A stretch of 40,078 bases of DNA from an uncultured Senegalimassilia sp. (GCF_934632265.1 NZ_CAKTYH010000006.1:1-40078), one strand, 5' to 3'; shown: positions 7,885 through 16,634, counted from the stretch's first letter. Numbers and translations: made by a program. Notes: generated by a model from the sequence alone, not told the origin.

Positions 7885-8802
7885 CTATACGGCAAGGCCG
7901 ACCGTCAAATGCACCATGTAGAACGCGAAGCGCATGACGAAAACGCCGGCGAACACCAGCAGGCACGCGACAAGCAGGCGAACAAGCACGCGCTTGGAGA
8001 ACGCGAGTTCACCCTCGTCGTGCGCCATAGCCTCCCTCGACACGACATGCATCGTGAAGGCGGCAAGCACGCAACCGGCAACGCACATCAATGCAAACGT
8101 CAGCAACATCATGCGGTAATGCGGCACAAGATCGGCTGCCGCGACCACCGAATTCGCAACGCCGCCCATCAGCCGGCCCTGCACGATATACACGAGCGTA
8201 TTCGCCGCAAGCGCAATGAAGAGGACTGCCATCAGCAGCAGGCCGAAACGCCCCGCAAGCGCGCGCCATTGAGCGGCATACAGCGTGATAGCCGCCAGCA
8301 AAGGACCTCCCATCAGGGCATTCAGCCACAACGAGATCGGCACCGTAGGCAAGCTCCAAGTGACGATGGTGTCGACGGAGTACGCGAGGGACACCATCGT
8401 CACGAACACGATGCCCGCTACCGCGATCATCGCCAGCAGCAGCCGCTGCAGCCATACGAGGGGTTTGACCGAAAACGAATACAGCCAATACAGGCCGCTG
8501 CATGCCAACAATGCCACCGCGCTGACTACTTCGTTCGAAAGAGGGCTGGAGCCGACGTGCAGAAACACATACAGCGCATTGGCCGGGTTCCCGAGATGCG
8601 TGGCCGATGCGACAAGCCCCACCATAGTGACCACAAGAGGGATGCACATGAACGTGTTGATGCGCGCTCGCATCGTCGATTCAAGCTTCGGAAACAACAG
8701 CACCGCCGCAACCAAAACAAGGGCAACGGCGCCCGAGGGGGCGAACGTGGTGAACAGCACCAACGTCACCTCGCTTAACGCGGTATCGAACCCGGAAATC
8801 AT
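7885..8802 (-). CDS. Second DmsC-like membrane anchor subunit
   Basis: A 305-residue polytopic protein with about eight hydrophobic segments, related to the dmsC product at 9678-10535. Both share FTTxAPxGA near the N-terminus, the GxSPLSNE motif (here SSPLSNEVV), a following YW, and a C-terminal RxAFYxVxLxVGL. DmsC anchors the DmsAB dimer at the membrane and takes electrons from menaquinol. Two anchors in one operon are unusual: they may serve different quinols, compete for DmsAB, or one may serve another reductase. The ATG at 8802 has a GAGGGGG ribosome site. It follows the chaperone gene after 109 bases that hold a strong hairpin, so its level may differ from the rest. Confidence 0.85.
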   Translation of the reverse strand: MISGFDTALSEVTLVLFTTFAPSGAVALVLVAAVLLFPKLESTMRARINTFMCIPLVVTMVGLVASATHLGNPANALYVFLHVGSSPLSNEVVSAVALLACSGLYWLYSFSVKPLVWLQRLLLAMIAVAGIVFVTMVSLAYSVDTIVTWSLPTVPISLWLNALMGGPLLAAITLYAAQWRALAGRFGLLLMAVLFIALAANTLVYIVQGRLMGGVANSVVAAADLVPHYRMMLLTFALMCVAGCVLAAFTMHVVSREAMAHDEGELAFSKRVLVRLLVACLLVFAGVFVMRFAFYMVHLTVGLAV

Positions 8803-8857
8803 CAGCTTCCCCCTCTTTGCAGCCCTGCACGATGCGAAACGCGCATAACACCCGCAT

Positions 8858-8893
8858 GGTCCGGCGCGTCAGCTTGCAGCGATGCGCCGGACC
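8858..8893 (-). other. Intercistronic hairpin between the chaperone and second anchor genes
   Basis: GGTCCGGCGC pairs perfectly with GCGCCGGACC, ten bases, around a 16-base loop. No T run follows, so a processing or stabilising role is likelier than full termination. Confidence 0.6.
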
Positions 8894-8911
8894 GAACATT
8901 TCCCCGGTATT

Positions 8912-9583
8912 TTAACGGTAGAAGCGAGGCACGACGACCTCCAACCCCAACGTCTCCTGAACGCCGTCCAAGCTTGCGCGCGTCAAGCGAGCAAGGCCTT
9001 CATAGAAAGGATGCTCAGCGGCATCGGCAAGCTCATCCAGGAAATGCCCCGCCCACGTCAGGAGATGAAGGCTCAGGAACTCGCCCAGGTCGGCGGGCTG
9101 ATTCTGCGCAAGCCACGCCATAAGGGCGAGCATGAGCCCGATATGGTCCTCCGGCGTTTTCTCGTCAGCGGTTCGCGCAACGCCATGCTCGCGCATCCAT
9201 GCGCGCAGCTCAAGCGTGGTCGCGCCGAACACCACGCACTCGCGATCGGTGTACACCGAGCCCCACGGCGGCGCCGGCTTCGCACCCGGGCCGATGAACA
9301 AACGGCGGTATTCCCACGTCAGGTCATCGTCCGCGGCAAAGGCGCCGCCCTCTCCGGAAGCGCAGCTCGACGCCAGGCCCTCCACCATCATGGCCAAGCA
9401 ACGCGCGGCCTCTTCCTTGCCGGCGAACGGCCATTCCGCACCGGCGGCCTGCGCATCGAGCGCAGCGACCGCTGCAAACTCGGCGCCCGCAACGCCCGTG
9501 CGCGGGTCCTGCAGGAAAAACGGGGCCAGCGTGTTCCCTAAAAACGCAACGCCCTCAAACGTCGCAGCGTCAAGATCCGTCAT
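8912..9583 (-). CDS. dmsD: TorD/DmsD-family molybdoenzyme chaperone
   Basis: A 223-residue, all-helical cytoplasmic protein. EYRRLFIGPG followed by PPWGSVYTD, and later EDHIGLMLALMAWL, are the two hallmark motifs of TorD/DmsD proteins. Members bind the Tat signal peptide of the catalytic subunit, hold it until the molybdopterin cofactor is loaded, and stop premature export. The place inside the dms operon points to DmsA as client, whose twin-arginine signal is intact. The ATG at 9583 has AAGGAG eight bases upstream. TorD and DmsD cannot be told apart here; the symbol follows the operon context. Confidence 0.87.
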   Translation of the reverse strand: MTDLDAATFEGVAFLGNTLAPFFLQDPRTGVAGAEFAAVAALDAQAAGAEWPFAGKEEAARCLAMMVEGLASSCASGEGGAFAADDDLTWEYRRLFIGPGAKPAPPWGSVYTDRECVVFGATTLELRAWMREHGVARTADEKTPEDHIGLMLALMAWLAQNQPADLGEFLSLHLLTWAGHFLDELADAAEHPFYEGLARLTRASLDGVQETLGLEVVVPRFYR

Positions 9584-9626
9584 GCGATCCTCTCCTTATC
9601 GCTTAAGGCATCCATCATAAGGCAAA

Positions 9627-9653
9627 GGGCGCGCCCGCAAACCGGACGCGCCC
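9627..9653 (-). other. Intercistronic hairpin between dmsC and dmsD
   Basis: A seven-base GC-only stem (GGGCGCG/CGCGCCC) with a 13-base loop and only a short T stretch after it on the minus strand. It may weaken readthrough or protect the upstream message. Confidence 0.45.
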
Positions 9654-9677
9654 CGAAAAGCATCGGCCCTTAAGCTT

Positions 9678-10535
9678 TTAGCCGATGTACAGGCCAACGC
9701 TCAGCTGCACCGCGTAGAACGCCAGACGAGCAGCGAACACGCCCACGACGGCCAGCACAGGAGCCGCAGCGGCAAGCGCCGTGGACTTCGAGTTGCGCAA
9801 GGCCATGAAGGCAGCAGCCGCGGCAACGACCATGCACACCACGCCGATCCACATGGGAGCGGAGGCGGCGGCAACCAGGTCCGCGCCGTCGACCAGCGCG
9901 TTGCCCATGCCGGACACGCTCATGACCTGCACCAACAGGCCTACCACGCCCAGCACCAAGCCGACAACTAGCACAGCGAGCGCGGCCATCTTGAAGCCGC
10001 CCTTCGCAGCATCCTCGAGCGCGCCGGACAGAGCCAGCACCAGCACGCCCAGGGAAACGCCGCCCAGCAGGCTGAAGCCCAGCACGGCGACGGGAACCAT
10101 CGGGGTGTTCCAGGAAGCGATGGTCTCCATCATGTAGGCAGCGCCCGTGAAGCACGCGAACACGACAGCCATCACGGCCACCACGGCGGCGAAGCCCTTG
10201 CGAGCACCCTCGCCAAGCTTGCCGGCAAGCGCCACGATCCAGTAGACGATAGCCAGCACGGCGAACACGACGCCGGCGAGCAGCTCGTTGGACAGCGGGC
10301 TTGCGCCCACGCCGGCGAACACGCCGAATGCATGCATGGGGCTGGCCAGGTGGAAGAACGCGCAGATAAAGCCGGCCACCAGCACAACGACCGGGATGGC
10401 GGTCATGCGATCGATTTTCCGCAGCTGCTCATCGGAGAACTTCGTGGTGAAGAAAGCAACAGCCAGCGCGACGAACGCGCCCGCGCCGATAGGCGCCAGC
10501 GTGGTGAACAGGGCCAAAGGCAACTCTGCCATCAT
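9678..10535 (-). CDS. dmsC: DMSO reductase membrane anchor subunit DmsC
   Basis: A 285-residue integral membrane protein with about eight hydrophobic segments, the length of E. coli DmsC. FTTLAPIGAGAF (10-21) and GASPLSNELL are family motifs; the protein is Ala/Val-rich with few charges. It would oxidise menaquinol and pass electrons to the DmsB clusters. The GGAGGTGA ribosome site overlaps the stop of dmsB, and only one base separates the two frames, so the pair is probably translationally coupled. ATG occurs twice in tandem at 10535 and 10532; the first has the better spacing. Confidence 0.92.
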   Translation of the reverse strand: MMAELPLALFTTLAPIGAGAFVALAVAFFTTKFSDEQLRKIDRMTAIPVVVLVAGFICAFFHLASPMHAFGVFAGVGASPLSNELLAGVVFAVLAIVYWIVALAGKLGEGARKGFAAVVAVMAVVFACFTGAAYMMETIASWNTPMVPVAVLGFSLLGGVSLGVLVLALSGALEDAAKGGFKMAALAVLVVGLVLGVVGLLVQVMSVSGMGNALVDGADLVAAASAPMWIGVVCMVVAAAAAFMALRNSKSTALAAAAPVLAVVGVFAARLAFYAVQLSVGLYIG

Positions 10536-10536
10536 G

Positions 10537-11157
10537 CTACATCACCTCCAGGGGATTGACGACTTTGCCGTCCTCTGCGCCTGCGGGCAGGGCATCGGCG
10601 GAAGCCTTGATGTACAGGTTCGGTTTCGTGTAGGCAGGCTCGGGCAGGGGTGCGATGTTTCCGCGATCGCCCAGCTTCGCCATTTCCTCGACCGTGCCGA
10701 AGTCCAGTGCGCGAGCCGGGCACGCCTCCACGCATACCGGCTTTTCACCTGCGGCGACGCGCTCGGCGCAGCCGTCGCACTTCACGCTGTGGCCCTTTTC
10801 GCGATCGACCTTCGGCGCATTGTACGGGCACGCCATGTGGCAATAGCCGCAGCCGATGCACTTGTCGGCGTCCACGGACACCAGACCGGTTTCCGCGTCT
10901 TTGTGCATTGCGGTGGTCGGGCACACCTTGGTGCACGCCGGGTCATCGCAGTGATTGCACGACATGGACAGCGGGTAGCTCACGCAGCTGCTGGAGATGC
11001 AGCCGCTCGCATCGCGCTCGGTCATGCCCAGCGTCACCTCGTACACCTTGCGAAACGCGGTGCCGACGCTCAGGTCCTTGAAATCCTTGCAGGCCATCTC
11101 GCAGGTTTTGCAACCCGTGCAGCGAGTGCCGTCAAAATGAAATGCGTATCGAGTCAT
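10537..11157 (-). CDS. dmsB: DMSO reductase iron-sulfur subunit DmsB
   Basis: A 206-residue ferredoxin-type electron-transfer subunit with sixteen cysteines in four clusters: C13/C16/C19/C23, C67/C70/C75/C79, C100/C103/C106/C110 and C127/C130/C142/C146. SCNHCDDPACTKVCP and CIGCGYCHMACPYNAP are nearly textbook DmsB. It carries electrons from the DmsC anchor to the molybdenum site in DmsA. It has no signal of its own and would be co-exported with DmsA by the Tat system. The ATG at 11157 has GAGGAG six bases upstream and lies 27 bases after dmsA. Confidence 0.96.
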   Translation of the reverse strand: MTRYAFHFDGTRCTGCKTCEMACKDFKDLSVGTAFRKVYEVTLGMTERDASGCISSSCVSYPLSMSCNHCDDPACTKVCPTTAMHKDAETGLVSVDADKCIGCGYCHMACPYNAPKVDREKGHSVKCDGCAERVAAGEKPVCVEACPARALDFGTVEEMAKLGDRGNIAPLPEPAYTKPNLYIKASADALPAGAEDGKVVNPLEVM

Positions 11158-11184
11158 CTCTTACTCCTCTCGTACTCGCTGCCT

Positions 11185-13620
11185 TTAAGCCTTCACGACT
11201 TCGCAGATGTTGGAATGCTGCGGGTTGCCCTTGGCCAACGGGCTCGGACGATGCGTGGTCAGCGTGTTGATGCAGCCGCCCTTATCCAGTCGAGCCTTGG
11301 GATCGGAAGAGGACATGTCCGCATCGTGCCAAGCTCCCTGGGAAATGGCGACCATACCCGGGATAACGCGCGGCGTGACCTTTGCCAGCAGCTCGATAGT
11401 GCCGAACTCGTTCTTCACATGGATGGTGTCGCCCTGCTCGATGCCGCGAGGCTCCGCATCCGCCGGATTGATCCAAGCCTCCTGCGGGTTGACCTCCTTC
11501 AGCTCCTCGATGCCGCCCCAGGAAGAATGCAGGCGACCACGATAGTGGAAGCCGCCCAGCGCCAGCGGATACTCATCGGTGGTCGTTTCCACGCCATCCC
11601 ACTCAGGGATGTATGCGGGGATCGGAGGCAGCGTATTCAGGCATGCAAGCGTATCGCCGTCGGTCAGTTCCCAACCCTCGGTATCTTTAAGCAGCTTCTC
11701 GGAGAAGATCTCGATCTTGCCCGAAGGCGTGGTCAGGGCATTGGCGGCAGGATCGTCGCGGAACTTCTTCATGGAAACGGTGGGTGCGTATTCGCGGGTG
11801 TACACGCCCATCTTCACGGCCTCATCCCACGTCGGCAGCTCGTCATCCTTCTCGCGAGACTTCTCGTAGAGCTCCTTCATCCACTCGAGCTCAGTCTTGC
11901 CCTCGGTGAACTTATCCTTGATGCCGAATTTGTCGGCCATAAGCTCGCACATCTCATAGCAGGTCTTGCGCTCGTATTTCACGGACGTAGCCGGGGTGCC
12001 GGTGATAACGTAACCCCAGTTCGATCCCGTGGCGATCTGAGAGTTCTGCTCGAAGCGGAACATATCGGGCAGGATGACGTCGGAGTACTTCAGGGAATCG
12101 GTCATCACGATATCGATACCCAAGATGAACTCGCACAACGACTCGTCCGCCAGGATATCGTGCGCATAGTTGATGTCGCCATGCTGGTTGGTCAGGCAGT
12201 TGCCGGCATAGTTGATCATGTACTTGATGCCGGTATTCAGCTTGTCGACGTATTTCACGCCCCAGTTCTTGGCCGTCATATCCGGACCGTGCTTGATGGC
12301 ATCGGTCCATACGAAGCAGGAGATGGAGGCCTTCACCGGATTGGTGCCTGCCGGCAGGGACTGCAGCGTCGGGCTGTTGCGGGCCTCGCGGCAGCCGTTG
12401 TTGGTGCCCGCCAGGCCAACCTGGCCGACCAGGCACGGCAGGGCCATGATGGACCAAGCCGTCCACTCGCCGTTGCTGCGACGCTGCGGACCCCAACCCT
12501 GGCACACGAACAGCGGCTTGGTGGTGCCGATTTCCTGAGCCAGCTCCTCGATCTTCTTCTCGGGGATGCCGGTGACCTTGGCAGCCCAGGCCGGCGTCTT
12601 CTCCACCTTGTCGTAGCCCGTGCCCATGACGTAGTCGAAATAGGACATGTTCTTGCCCCGATACGCCTCAGGCATGGTCTGCTCGTCGAAGCCCACGCAG
12701 TAGGTGTGCAGGAAGTCCATATCGCACATGTCGTTCTTGATCAAATAGTGCGCGATGCCCGCGACCAAGGCCGCGTCGGTACCGGGATTGATGGGCAGCC
12801 ACTGGTCGGAATGACCCATGACGGAGTCGTTCATACGAGGGTCGATCACATAGATCTTCGCACCGGTCTTCTCGCGCAGCTGCACCCAATCGTAATGCGT
12901 GGTCAAACCGCCCTGACGCGTTTCGGTGGGGCTGGTGCCGAACATAAGGATGAGCTTCGCTTCCTCAGCGTTCTTGAAGGAGCTGCCCCCATTGTTCTTG
13001 GAACCGTACATGTAAGGGGTGATGGCCGTGATCTGGGCGGTAGAGTAATCGCCATAGCGGTTCAGGCTGCCGCCCAGCATGTTCAGCAGTCGATTGAACG
13101 GACGGGCAGTGGTCGCGGAAACACCGGTCGCATACGGCAGGTACACAGCCTCGTTGCCGTACTTCTCAATGACTTCCTTGAGCTTCGTTGCCGCCAGATC
13201 GATAGCCTCGTCCCAAGAGATGCGCTCGAACTTGCCCTCGCCGCGCTTGCCGACGCGCTTCATGGGGTAGTTGATGCGGTCGGGATGATTCATCCAACGA
13301 CGATACGTACGGCCGCGCAGGCACGCACGAGGCTGAGGGTCATCGAACCCGGCATCCTTGCTCGTGCAGGTGTCGACCCATACGACCTCGTCGTCCTTCA
13401 CGTGAAATTTCAGGCTGCAGCGGCCCGGGCAGTTGATGGCGCAGTGGCCCCACGTGATCTTCTCCTCGGACTCCGCATGCGCCCGCTCGGTTGCGCCGAA
13501 CAGGTTCGCACCCGTTGCAGCGGCGCCGCCGACGGCGGCCAGAGCACCCAGCGCGCCCGTCGACTTGACGAACGTGCGGCGGTTCATGCTTGGCATGTCT
13601 TGCATTGCCTCCCCCTTCAT
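11185..13620 (-). CDS. dmsA: DMSO reductase catalytic molybdopterin subunit DmsA
   Basis: An 811-residue molybdo-bis(MGD) oxidoreductase. The N-terminus has a Tat signal, NRRTFVK at 13-19 with R14-R15, then a hydrophobic stretch. C60-x3-C64-x3-C68-x31-C100 (ending ACLRGR) binds one [4Fe-4S] cluster. LNRYGDYSTAQI (187-198) resembles the E. coli DmsA segment with the Mo-ligating serine, here S193. Blocks such as QGWGPQRRSNGE, MFGTSPTETR, NYAGNCLTNQH and THRPSPLAKGNP keep the overall DmsA pattern to the C-terminus. It reduces DMSO or a similar S/N-oxide outside the membrane; the true substrate is unknown. The 13620 ATG has AAAGGA close by; an ATG at 13605 is possible. Confidence 0.94.
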   Translation of the reverse strand: MKGEAMQDMPSMNRRTFVKSTGALGALAAVGGAAATGANLFGATERAHAESEEKITWGHCAINCPGRCSLKFHVKDDEVVWVDTCTSKDAGFDDPQPRACLRGRTYRRWMNHPDRINYPMKRVGKRGEGKFERISWDEAIDLAATKLKEVIEKYGNEAVYLPYATGVSATTARPFNRLLNMLGGSLNRYGDYSTAQITAITPYMYGSKNNGGSSFKNAEEAKLILMFGTSPTETRQGGLTTHYDWVQLREKTGAKIYVIDPRMNDSVMGHSDQWLPINPGTDAALVAGIAHYLIKNDMCDMDFLHTYCVGFDEQTMPEAYRGKNMSYFDYVMGTGYDKVEKTPAWAAKVTGIPEKKIEELAQEIGTTKPLFVCQGWGPQRRSNGEWTAWSIMALPCLVGQVGLAGTNNGCREARNSPTLQSLPAGTNPVKASISCFVWTDAIKHGPDMTAKNWGVKYVDKLNTGIKYMINYAGNCLTNQHGDINYAHDILADESLCEFILGIDIVMTDSLKYSDVILPDMFRFEQNSQIATGSNWGYVITGTPATSVKYERKTCYEMCELMADKFGIKDKFTEGKTELEWMKELYEKSREKDDELPTWDEAVKMGVYTREYAPTVSMKKFRDDPAANALTTPSGKIEIFSEKLLKDTEGWELTDGDTLACLNTLPPIPAYIPEWDGVETTTDEYPLALGGFHYRGRLHSSWGGIEELKEVNPQEAWINPADAEPRGIEQGDTIHVKNEFGTIELLAKVTPRVIPGMVAISQGAWHDADMSSSDPKARLDKGGCINTLTTHRPSPLAKGNPQHSNICEVVKA

Positions 13621-13764
13621 TCTTTCCTTTTCGCCCTTGCCGAAACGGTCGCGCTAACGCGCCGCGGCGCGGCATCTTCCTTGCGCGGCATGCACGCCGC
13701 GTACCACCCTTGCTTGCTAAATTCGGGCTCGTCTACCCTCCAAGCGCGGATTTGGTGGTGAAAC

Positions 13765-13794
13765 CTTATCGCCTTGACCGTCCCGCCGTGTCAC
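13765..13794 (-). promoter_or_regulatory. Candidate dmsA promoter
   Basis: On the minus strand GTGACA (13794-13789), an 18-base spacer and GATAAG (13770-13765). The -35 overlaps one copy of the ATGTGAC half-site also found in the nearby palindrome, which suggests regulated expression. The leader would be about 140 bases. Confidence 0.45.
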
Positions 13795-13824
13795 ATAAAA
13801 CGTGCGAATTTCGCGTTTGCCCAG

Positions 13825-13856
13825 GTCACATGCTATCACCCGTTCCAGCATGTGAC
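13825..13856. promoter_or_regulatory. Palindromic operator candidate for the membrane LuxR regulator
   Basis: GTCACATGCT (13825-13834) and AGCATGTGAC (13847-13856) are perfect inverted arms 22 bases apart centre to centre, two helical turns. A third GTCACAT half-site lies at 13790-13796. The set lies between divergent dmsA and luxR, as expected for a shared regulator. Confidence 0.6.
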
Positions 13857-13883
13857 AGCCTGAGCCCAATTGCGCGCTATACT
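13855..13883 (+). promoter_or_regulatory. Candidate luxR promoter
   Basis: TATACT at 13878-13883 is a good -10. The -35 position (about 13855-13860) is not consensus and overlaps the right arm of the palindrome, as at activator-dependent or autoregulated promoters. Confidence 0.5.
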
Positions 13884-14011
13884 GTTTTCTGTAATCGATT
13901 TCGCATTCTTGCCATACAACCGCGAAATCACGCAGAAGACAAGAGCGCTTGACCATCCGCCACCGGCTCTTGCAGGCAGGCGAACGGCAGCGCCCGACGA
14001 CGAGGATCTCT

Positions 14012-15784
14012 GTGGCACGCACACGCATTTCCAACATAGCCCGCACATTCAAGCCGAACACCGCATCGCTTGGATACGCGCTGTTCCTTGCCATCAACGC
14101 CGCCGGCGTATGGGGCGGCGTGTTCCCGTTTTTGCCCATGAACTTCCAAACCCCAGAGGTCATGTTCTGGTTCTTCTTGATGCAATCGCTCGTGTTCTCG
14201 CTGTGCTATTTCGCCAGCGCCGTTGGAGTGTACTACTTCCCCGGGCCCACGCGCCGCTTCATGGTGATGCTTGCAAGCGCCCCTTACCTGCTTGGCTGGT
14301 GCTGCCTTATCGGGGCGATCTACCTACGCGGCATCGCCCAACCGCTGGTGATCGCCGGCGGCTCGCTTCTAGGTTTGGGGTCGGCCGGTTTCTACATGCT
14401 ATGGCAAAGACTGTTCGCCAGCTTCGACGCAGATCATGGCAACCATGACCTGATCCTGGGCACCGCCTATGGCGCCCTTCTCTACTTTGCGCTTTACGCC
14501 ATCCCACAAGCCGTGACCGCGTTTCTCATCCCCCTGGTGTTTATGCCGCTGTTCGCGCTTGCCATCGTGCTGAAAAGCCGTCAGATCGACCTTCGGCAGC
14601 CTATGTTCGAGGATGTCCCTCGCGAGCACCCGCAAGTGTATCGCCGCGTGCTGCGCGATTATTGGCGCAGCGCCTTGTGCGTCGGCGCCATCGCATTCTG
14701 CACCGGCGTCATGCGCTCACTGGCCATCGGCGACCCGCGGGTCGGCAGCCTTGTGAACCTGCTGTCCATGACGGGATGCCTGGTCGCGGGCGTCGGCGTC
14801 TTGGTGCTCTGGCAGTTCAAGAACGTCCGCATGAACGTGACCAACGCCTACCGCATCGCCTTCCCGCTGCTCATCACCTCGTTTCTGGTGCTTCCGTTTT
14901 TCAGCGGCGGCTACGCCCGATGGCAAGCCGCCATCCTATATGCGGTTTACAGCGTGGCGATCGCGCTCATGATGATCCAGTGCGCGCAAGCATCGCGCGA
15001 CCGAGGCATCAACCCCGTGTTCATCTACGGCTTCTTCGCTGGCATCGTATATGCGCTGCACGATGTGGGATTCCTTGCCGGCACGTTCGCCGAGCAGATC
15101 CGGGTCATCGGCATGCAGCCCGATGCCGTGGTTGCGCTGGTGGCGGTATACTTGCTCGGTCTGATGTTCTTCATCGGACAAGGCGGCTTCAAACGGGCAT
15201 TGGCCACAAGCCAAGCAGAGGATATCGAGCTTGTTGCCGGCGCTCCCCTGCAAATCGGCGATATCAACGAGCGGCAAACCGACCTCGACGAAGCCGAAAC
15301 GGAAAACGAAACGCTCCCCGCCGCAAACGCGGGATGCATCGGCTCCGGCACCTGCCCCTTCGGCGCACAGGGCCCCTCCCCGTTCGAGACGAAGCCCATC
15401 ATCATCGCGCGCGCGGAAAGCGGGGGCCGCGCAACAGCCGGCGAGCCCGCAAGCCCCCTTGGCAACGAGACCGTTCCCACCAACACCGCAAAGCCCGCAA
15501 AACGGATCCAGACGCACGACGCCAACGCCCCCAGCTACCAAGACCGCTTGTCGAAGCAAGCTGCTTTGGTCCGCCAGCATTACCGCCTATCCGCACGCGA
15601 GACCGAGGTCATGGAGCTCATCGCCCGAGGCAACACCGTGGCCCGCATCGCCGAGCAACTGGTGGTTTCGGAGAACACCATCCGGACCCACAGCAAGCGC
15701 ATCTACGCGAAGTTGGACATCCACAAGAAACAAGAGCTGGTCGACTTGCTGGAAACGTTCGATCCAAAAGAACTGAAAGATTAG
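14012..15784 (+). CDS. LuxR-type regulator with a multi-spanning membrane sensor domain
   Basis: A 590-residue protein in three parts. Residues about 15-395 hold around twelve hydrophobic segments in MFS-like order. A 130-residue polar linker rich in Ala, Pro and Glu follows and contains CIGSGTCPFG. The last 65 residues are a LuxR/GerE helix-turn-helix with LSARETEVMELIARG, IAEQLVVSENTIRTH and the closing KLDIHKKQELVDLL. This architecture is expanded in Eggerthellaceae, where members sit beside and control reductase operons. The GTG at 14012 has GAGGA five bases upstream; the longer frame starts at TTG 13949 with no such site. It is divergent from dmsA and probably controls it in response to a membrane-sensed substrate. 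Confidence 0.9.
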   Translation: MARTRISNIARTFKPNTASLGYALFLAINAAGVWGGVFPFLPMNFQTPEVMFWFFLMQSLVFSLCYFASAVGVYYFPGPTRRFMVMLASAPYLLGWCCLIGAIYLRGIAQPLVIAGGSLLGLGSAGFYMLWQRLFASFDADHGNHDLILGTAYGALLYFALYAIPQAVTAFLIPLVFMPLFALAIVLKSRQIDLRQPMFEDVPREHPQVYRRVLRDYWRSALCVGAIAFCTGVMRSLAIGDPRVGSLVNLLSMTGCLVAGVGVLVLWQFKNVRMNVTNAYRIAFPLLITSFLVLPFFSGGYARWQAAILYAVYSVAIALMMIQCAQASRDRGINPVFIYGFFAGIVYALHDVGFLAGTFAEQIRVIGMQPDAVVALVAVYLLGLMFFIGQGGFKRALATSQAEDIELVAGAPLQIGDINERQTDLDEAETENETLPAANAGCIGSGTCPFGAQGPSPFETKPIIIARAESGGRATAGEPASPLGNETVPTNTAKPAKRIQTHDANAPSYQDRLSKQAALVRQHYRLSARETEVMELIARGNTVARIAEQLVVSENTIRTHSKRIYAKLDIHKKQELVDLLETFDPKELKD

Positions 15785-15790
15785 CCCCTA

Positions 15791-15831
15791 AACGCAAGAT
15801 GGCCGCGCATCCGACGCGGCCATCTTGCGTT
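15791..15831. terminator. Bidirectional terminator between luxR and ydcF-like genes
   Basis: A 17-base perfect stem (15791-15807 with 15815-15831) and seven-base loop lies between two convergent stops and overlaps the ydcF-like TAA. T runs are short on both sides. Confidence 0.7.
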
Positions 15832-16513
15832 AGTTCGTCACATCCCCGCTTTGGTCAAGGCTGATCGCCTCGCCGACGTACGTTGACGGCACGCGGAAGA
15901 GCGCCTTGAAGAAATCCTTGGTGCGCGCAGGGATCTCGCGGATATCGTACTGCAGCTGCTTTTGATATTCGCGATAGTCGCTGGGAACGCCTTCAGCCTG
16001 CATCCCTAGGCTTTTCGCAGACCACAGCGCGCGATACAGGTGATACGTCTGCGTGGCCACCACGATGCGCTCGCACCCGAACACGTACTTCGCCCGATAC
16101 ATGCTCTCGTACGTGGAGAAGCCCGCGTGATCGCAGAAGATATCCTGGCTGGGCACGCCCTGCGCGATGGCGTACTGCTTCATGGCCTTCACCTCGTTGT
16201 ACGAGGCGGTGCCGTTGTCTCCGCTCATGATGATCTTCGGCGCCACGCCGACGAAATACAGGGCGATTCCGTCATCCAGACGGTCGGCCAAAATGCCCGA
16301 AGGCGTCCCATCGGGCAGCACCGATGCGCCGAGCACCACGATGGCGGCGGCGTTGCCGATGCTGGCCTTCTCGGCGGTGACGATGGATCCTTTCGAGCCC
16401 ACGATGGTAATCACGTTCGTGATGGCGAACACCGCCACCACTGCCAAAACCGCCGCCAGCACCATATCCAGCACCCGCCTCAGGCATCCCTTATGTTTCT
16501 TCGAACTACTCAT
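15830..16513 (-). CDS. YdcF/SanA/ElyC family (DUF218) membrane protein
   Basis: A 227-residue protein with a basic N-terminus, one membrane segment at about 14-36, and an extracytoplasmic DUF218 domain. VVLGASVLPDGTPS, the later MSGDNGTASYNE and VVATQTYHLYRAL are the family's conserved blocks. SanA and ElyC have been linked to envelope integrity and lipid-carrier handling; the activity is not established. The start is uncertain: ATG 16513 has no ribosome site, but a promoter-like TTGCCG-18-TATTGT ends nine bases upstream, so the message may be leaderless or nearly so. An in-frame TTG at 16552 is less likely. Confidence 0.85.
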   Translation of the reverse strand: MSSSKKHKGCLRRVLDMVLAAVLAVVAVFAITNVITIVGSKGSIVTAEKASIGNAAAIVVLGASVLPDGTPSGILADRLDDGIALYFVGVAPKIIMSGDNGTASYNEVKAMKQYAIAQGVPSQDIFCDHAGFSTYESMYRAKYVFGCERIVVATQTYHLYRALWSAKSLGMQAEGVPSDYREYQKQLQYDIREIPARTKDFFKALFRVPSTYVGEAISLDQSGDVTN

Positions 16514-16522
16514 AGGAGACTG

Positions 16523-16552
16523 ACAATAGCAAACGGCGAAACCCCACGGCAA
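16523..16552 (-). promoter_or_regulatory. Candidate promoter of a near-leaderless ydcF-like transcript
   Basis: On the minus strand TTGCCG (16552-16547), 18-base spacer, TATTGT (16528-16523). Nine bases separate the -10 from the ATG. Confidence 0.4.
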
Positions 16553-16598
16553 GCGTTTCGCCGGAACGGCGCAACAACGCCACCGAAACCTAACCTCG

Positions 16599-16634
16599 AA
16601 AACAAAACGACCCAGAGCATCCTCCGGGTCGTTT
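16599..16634 (-). terminator. Intrinsic terminator of leuS
   Basis: On the minus strand AAACGACCC and GGGTCGTTT form a nine-base stem with a twelve-base loop, followed by a T-rich tail. It lies 22 bases after the leuS stop. Confidence 0.85.

Noticed and set aside
10288..13761. A 1157-codon open frame on the plus strand.
   Set aside because: It is antisense to dmsC, dmsB and dmsA, whose motifs are unmistakable. Long antisense frames are usual in high-GC genes.
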